From assembly GCF_021608185.1 (NCBI RefSeq), contig NZ_JAKIHN010000007.1, positions 1-64,000 on the forward strand: a stretch of DNA of 64,000 nucleotides, read 5' to 3'. The stretch's first letter is position 1, and every line of letters begins with the position of its first letter. The stretch is from Flavobacterium anseongense (lineage in GTDB: Bacteria > Bacteroidota > Bacteroidia > Flavobacteriales > Flavobacteriaceae). A program made the translations under genes and the position numbers. Below are positions 61,846-64,000 of the stretch, in pieces. The notes below the pieces were generated by a model that was given only the letters and a program-made list of their open reading frames with translations, was not told the origin of the DNA and searched no databases.

Positions 61846-64000
61846 TTAATTTTTAATAATTTTTCCATTGAATATACCATGATCTGTTTGCACTTTTACA
61901 AAATAGGTGCCTTTTCCTAAACCACCCATATCAATCGATCTGATATCTCCAATACTATTTTTTACTTGTTGGCCTAAAAGGTTATATACCGCTACATTTT
62001 GTATTATTTCAGAATCTGAAGTAGTAATGTTCAATGTGTTTGTCACCGGATTTGGATACAATACTAATTTTTGTTGATTAGGATTTTCTCCTAAACCAAG
62101 CGTGTATTCTGTTTTTATATAATAAAGGTTTGTAGTATTGCCTTTTGTTATAGTATGAGCACCGGCAGCAACTGAAGGGATAACAACGATACCACCTGAT
62201 GTTGTATAAGATACTCCGTCGAGTTTAATAGGACCGTTAAATGTTGTATCACAAACTAGAGTTAAAGTCGAAGTAGTTAGTGTTGTATATGAAATATTAG
62301 TAGCTGTTTCCATTTTTAAACGTGCCGTCAATGTCAAGTCATCATAGGTTGCAGAACCGGGCGTGCTATTCATATTGCAAGATGTAAATGTATAGAACGT
62401 ACTATTCAAAGTTTGTAATGTGAAGTTGTGGATTTCGGTTCCGGTTGGAGTCCCCGTTATTGTTATATTTCCTGTTCCTGTTACCGGTGAGCCTGTAGGT
62501 CCACTGGTAGTAACATTGAATGTTACATTTGCTGTCGGAGTTCCTGATACAGTAACTGTTTTGGCAACAGTATCTTTTACATAATCAATTCCATTTGCAG
62601 GCAATCCGTTTACTGTAGCATCAGAGGCAGTTCCGCCCCATGTAAAAACCATATCAGTTATTGGACCACTTATAATGGTTTGATCGTTGTTGTCAGGAAC
62701 AGTCAAAGTTTGAGGATTTGGAACTACAACAGCTTCACCCTGAATATATACTAAACCGGAAGTATAACCAGCCAAAGCAGCGGCTAATCCTGTATTTACT
62801 GTAGATGAAGTGTCATCAGCGGCATTGTTAAATGTCCATGTTAAATCACCACCTCCAACACGACCGGAATAAGCAATTACATTATCTCTTGCTGTAGTCG
62901 GATCTTCAACCACCAAAGAGTTAATATACAAAGCTGGGTTAGTATCAAAGTTATTGTAAGTGTTGGCACCATGTAATGAAGTAATGCTGCTTGGTATAGT
63001 TTCATTTCTTGTAGTAGCTACATAAGCATCAAATTGAACCGGAAAAGTAACCGGGTCATAAGCAACAAATCTTGTTTGACCACTCATAATGTTGTTGAAA
63101 GCTTTAATAGTTCCTCCGTCTTCTCCCGAAAAAGTTCCTTCCGATCCATTATAAACATCAGTACCTTGTAGTGAAGTAAGCATTGGATATTTACAGTTAC
63201 GGAAGTAATTTCCCTCCACAAATAAGGAAGAACCTAGAGTTGACCCTGAACCATATTTTGAATTTCCATCGAAATAATTATTGTAAATATGAGCAGAGTA
63301 ATAGCGAACACGAGGATGACGTGAATCGGAATGGTCATACCAGTTGTGGTGATAAGTAACATATAAGTCAGTCGTTGTAGCTTCACTCAATCCTAAAAGA
63401 TTGCATTTCCCACTATCCCAAAAGTGATTGTATGACATGGTTACATAGGTTGATCTTTTACAGTCCAATGCACCATCGCCTTTAGCCTGATCAGCGTCAC
63501 CACCCGCAGCACCATAAAACATATCATTATTGTGAATCCAGATATGGTCGTTATCTTGTTGTAAGCCAATATTATCACCTTCAGCTGCATTGGTAAGCAT
63601 AAAACCAAGATTGCGAATTTCAATATTTGAAGCACTTTTTACACGAATACCCCATCCATTGCAATACGCATCAGAACCAACGCCCTCAAAAGTTATCGAA
63701 CTACCGGCTGTATTTTTATTTTCAATAACGATATCTCCGTTTAACATATTACTTAAATCAGTAATATTTCCAATTAACCTAACAGCTAATGGACGAAGAT
63801 CGTTTCCTTTTTTAAATCCGTCAAGAATAGTCTGTAAACCCACACACGGATTTGCAGTAGCACCTGTTACAGTCATAGAACAGGTGTTTTTTGTATTTTG
63901 TGTTATATATAAAACAACAGCATTAGCCTTTAAAGTACCATCAAGATTGTATGCACCGGGAACTCTTCCGCCTTCGTGTGCAAAACCATTTCTGTCATGA
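61846..64000 (-). CDS. PL1 pectate lyase with putative binding region and T9SS domain (5' end beyond window)
   Basis: The reading frame stays open from the methionine at 63876 to the window edge (encoding HDRNGFAHEGGRVPGAYNLDG and on), so the true start lies outside. The visible part is a PL1 beta-helix with ITDLSNMLNGDIVIENK, IWIHNNDMFYG, the calcium-site stretch DGALDCKRSTYVTMSYNHFWDSGK and the arginine stretch SDSRHPRVRYYSAHIYNNYFDG. Next is an Ig-like repeat region (PNPQTLTVPDNNDQTI, NVTFNVTTSGPTGS), a beta-rich segment and a type A T9SS sorting domain (LYPNPVTNTL, YNLLGQQV, GKGTYFVKV). It would be a secreted endo-pectate lyase. It is the third lyase family member beside PL1, PL9 and PL10 in this region and has no visible operator in the window. 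Confidence 0.9.
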   Translation of the reverse strand, partial: HDRNGFAHEGGRVPGAYNLDGTLKANAVVLYITQNTKNTCSMTVTGATANPCVGLQTILDGFKKGNDLRPLAVRLIGNITDLSNMLNGDIVIENKNTAGSSITFEGVGSDAYCNGWGIRVKSASNIEIRNLGFMLTNAAEGDNIGLQQDNDHIWIHNNDMFYGAAGGDADQAKGDGALDCKRSTYVTMSYNHFWDSGKCNLLGLSEATTTDLYVTYHHNWYDHSDSRHPRVRYYSAHIYNNYFDGNSKYGSGSTLGSSLFVEGNYFRNCKYPMLTSLQGTDVYNGSEGTFSGEDGGTIKAFNNIMSGQTRFVAYDPVTFPVQFDAYVATTRNETIPSSITSLHGANTYNNFDTNPALYINSLVVEDPTTARDNVIAYSGRVGGGDLTWTFNNAADDTSSTVNTGLAAALAGYTSGLVYIQGEAVVVPNPQTLTVPDNNDQTIISGPITDMVFTWGGTASDATVNGLPANGIDYVKDTVAKTVTVSGTPTANVTFNVTTSGPTGSPVTGTGNITITGTPTGTEIHNFTLQTLNSTFYTFTSCNMNSTPGSATYDDLTLTARLKMETATNISYTTLTTSTLTLVCDTTFNGPIKLDGVSYTTSGGIVVIPSVAAGAHTITKGNTTNLYYIKTEYTLGLGENPNQQKLVLYPNPVTNTLNITTSDSEIIQNVAVYNLLGQQVKNSIGDIRSIDMGGLGKGTYFVKVQTDHGIFNGKIIKN

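Noticed and set aside
63876-63876. Methionine at 63876 as the start of the right-edge PL1 gene
   Set aside because: The frame continues without stop to position 64000 and the extra residues fit a PL1 N terminus, so this is an internal methionine and the gene is cut by the window edge.
1-64000. CRISPR arrays, tRNA or rRNA genes, riboswitches, insertion sequences, phage attachment sites
   Set aside because: I looked for regular spaced repeats, cloverleaf-like GC-rich stretches, transposase motifs and long leader structures and saw none that I could support.

Overview
The window is AT-rich bacterial DNA that fits the genus Flavobacterium or a close relative in the Flavobacteriaceae. Signs of this are the many secreted proteins ending in type IX secretion (T9SS) sorting domains, a SusC/SusD pair, lipoproteins, promoters of the Bacteroidetes form (TTTG about 20 bases before TAnnTTTG), and little Shine-Dalgarno signal. 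I saw no tRNA, rRNA, transposase, phage gene or CRISPR array. The window is essentially two back-to-back polysaccharide utilisation regions with a small housekeeping flank.

Left flank (1-6341): the end of a T9SS type B surface protein, lysA (diaminopimelate decarboxylase, minus strand), and a 1463-residue T9SS surface protein of unknown role.

Beta-glucan (laminarin-type) region (6435-29563, all minus strand). In transcription order: two secreted multi-domain proteins that look glycan-binding; a membrane-tethered one-component regulator (propeller plus Y_Y_Y plus LuxR-type HTH); a glycosidase-like barrel joined to an outer-membrane beta-barrel-like region; a surface lipoprotein; a GH16 lipoprotein; GH30; a large cytoplasmic phosphorylase-like protein best matching GH149 (beta-1,3-oligoglucan phosphorylase); a GH17 lipoprotein; an MFS transporter fused to a cytoplasmic GH17 domain; a free cytoplasmic GH17; and a T9SS-secreted GH16. 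There is no SusC/SusD pair here. Glucan would be cut outside by GH16 and GH30, trimmed by GH17, and imported through the MFS protein. The oligomers would then be split inside by GH17 hydrolysis and GH149 phosphorolysis.

Pectin region (30034-64000). The first plus-strand block (31159-42356) holds the whole uronate catabolic pathway: exuT, kduI, kduD, uxaC, kdgF, two kdgK-like kinases, a YhcH-family gene, eda, uxaB and uxaA. It faces a LacI-family repressor gene across a shared bidirectional terminator. The second block (43734-60170) carries GH28, SusC, SusD, GH105, GH43, PL10, a modular CE8 pectin methylesterase, PL1 and a small T9SS protein. Two more minus-strand lyases follow, PL9 and a PL1 cut by the window end. 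An acetylesterase-like hydrolase lies divergent from exuT.

Regulation: five near-identical palindromes (TGCAATCGATTACA or its reverse complement, one a variant) lie before exuT, before the lacI gene itself, before GH28, before CE8 and before the 59340 gene. In four of the five the palindrome begins at the base next to the -7 box. This reads as one LacI-type pectin/uronate regulon with autoregulation. The most unusual items are the SusCD-less beta-glucan locus with its glycosidase-barrel fusion and MFS-GH17 fusion, and a repeated C-terminal module shared by three of its secreted proteins.
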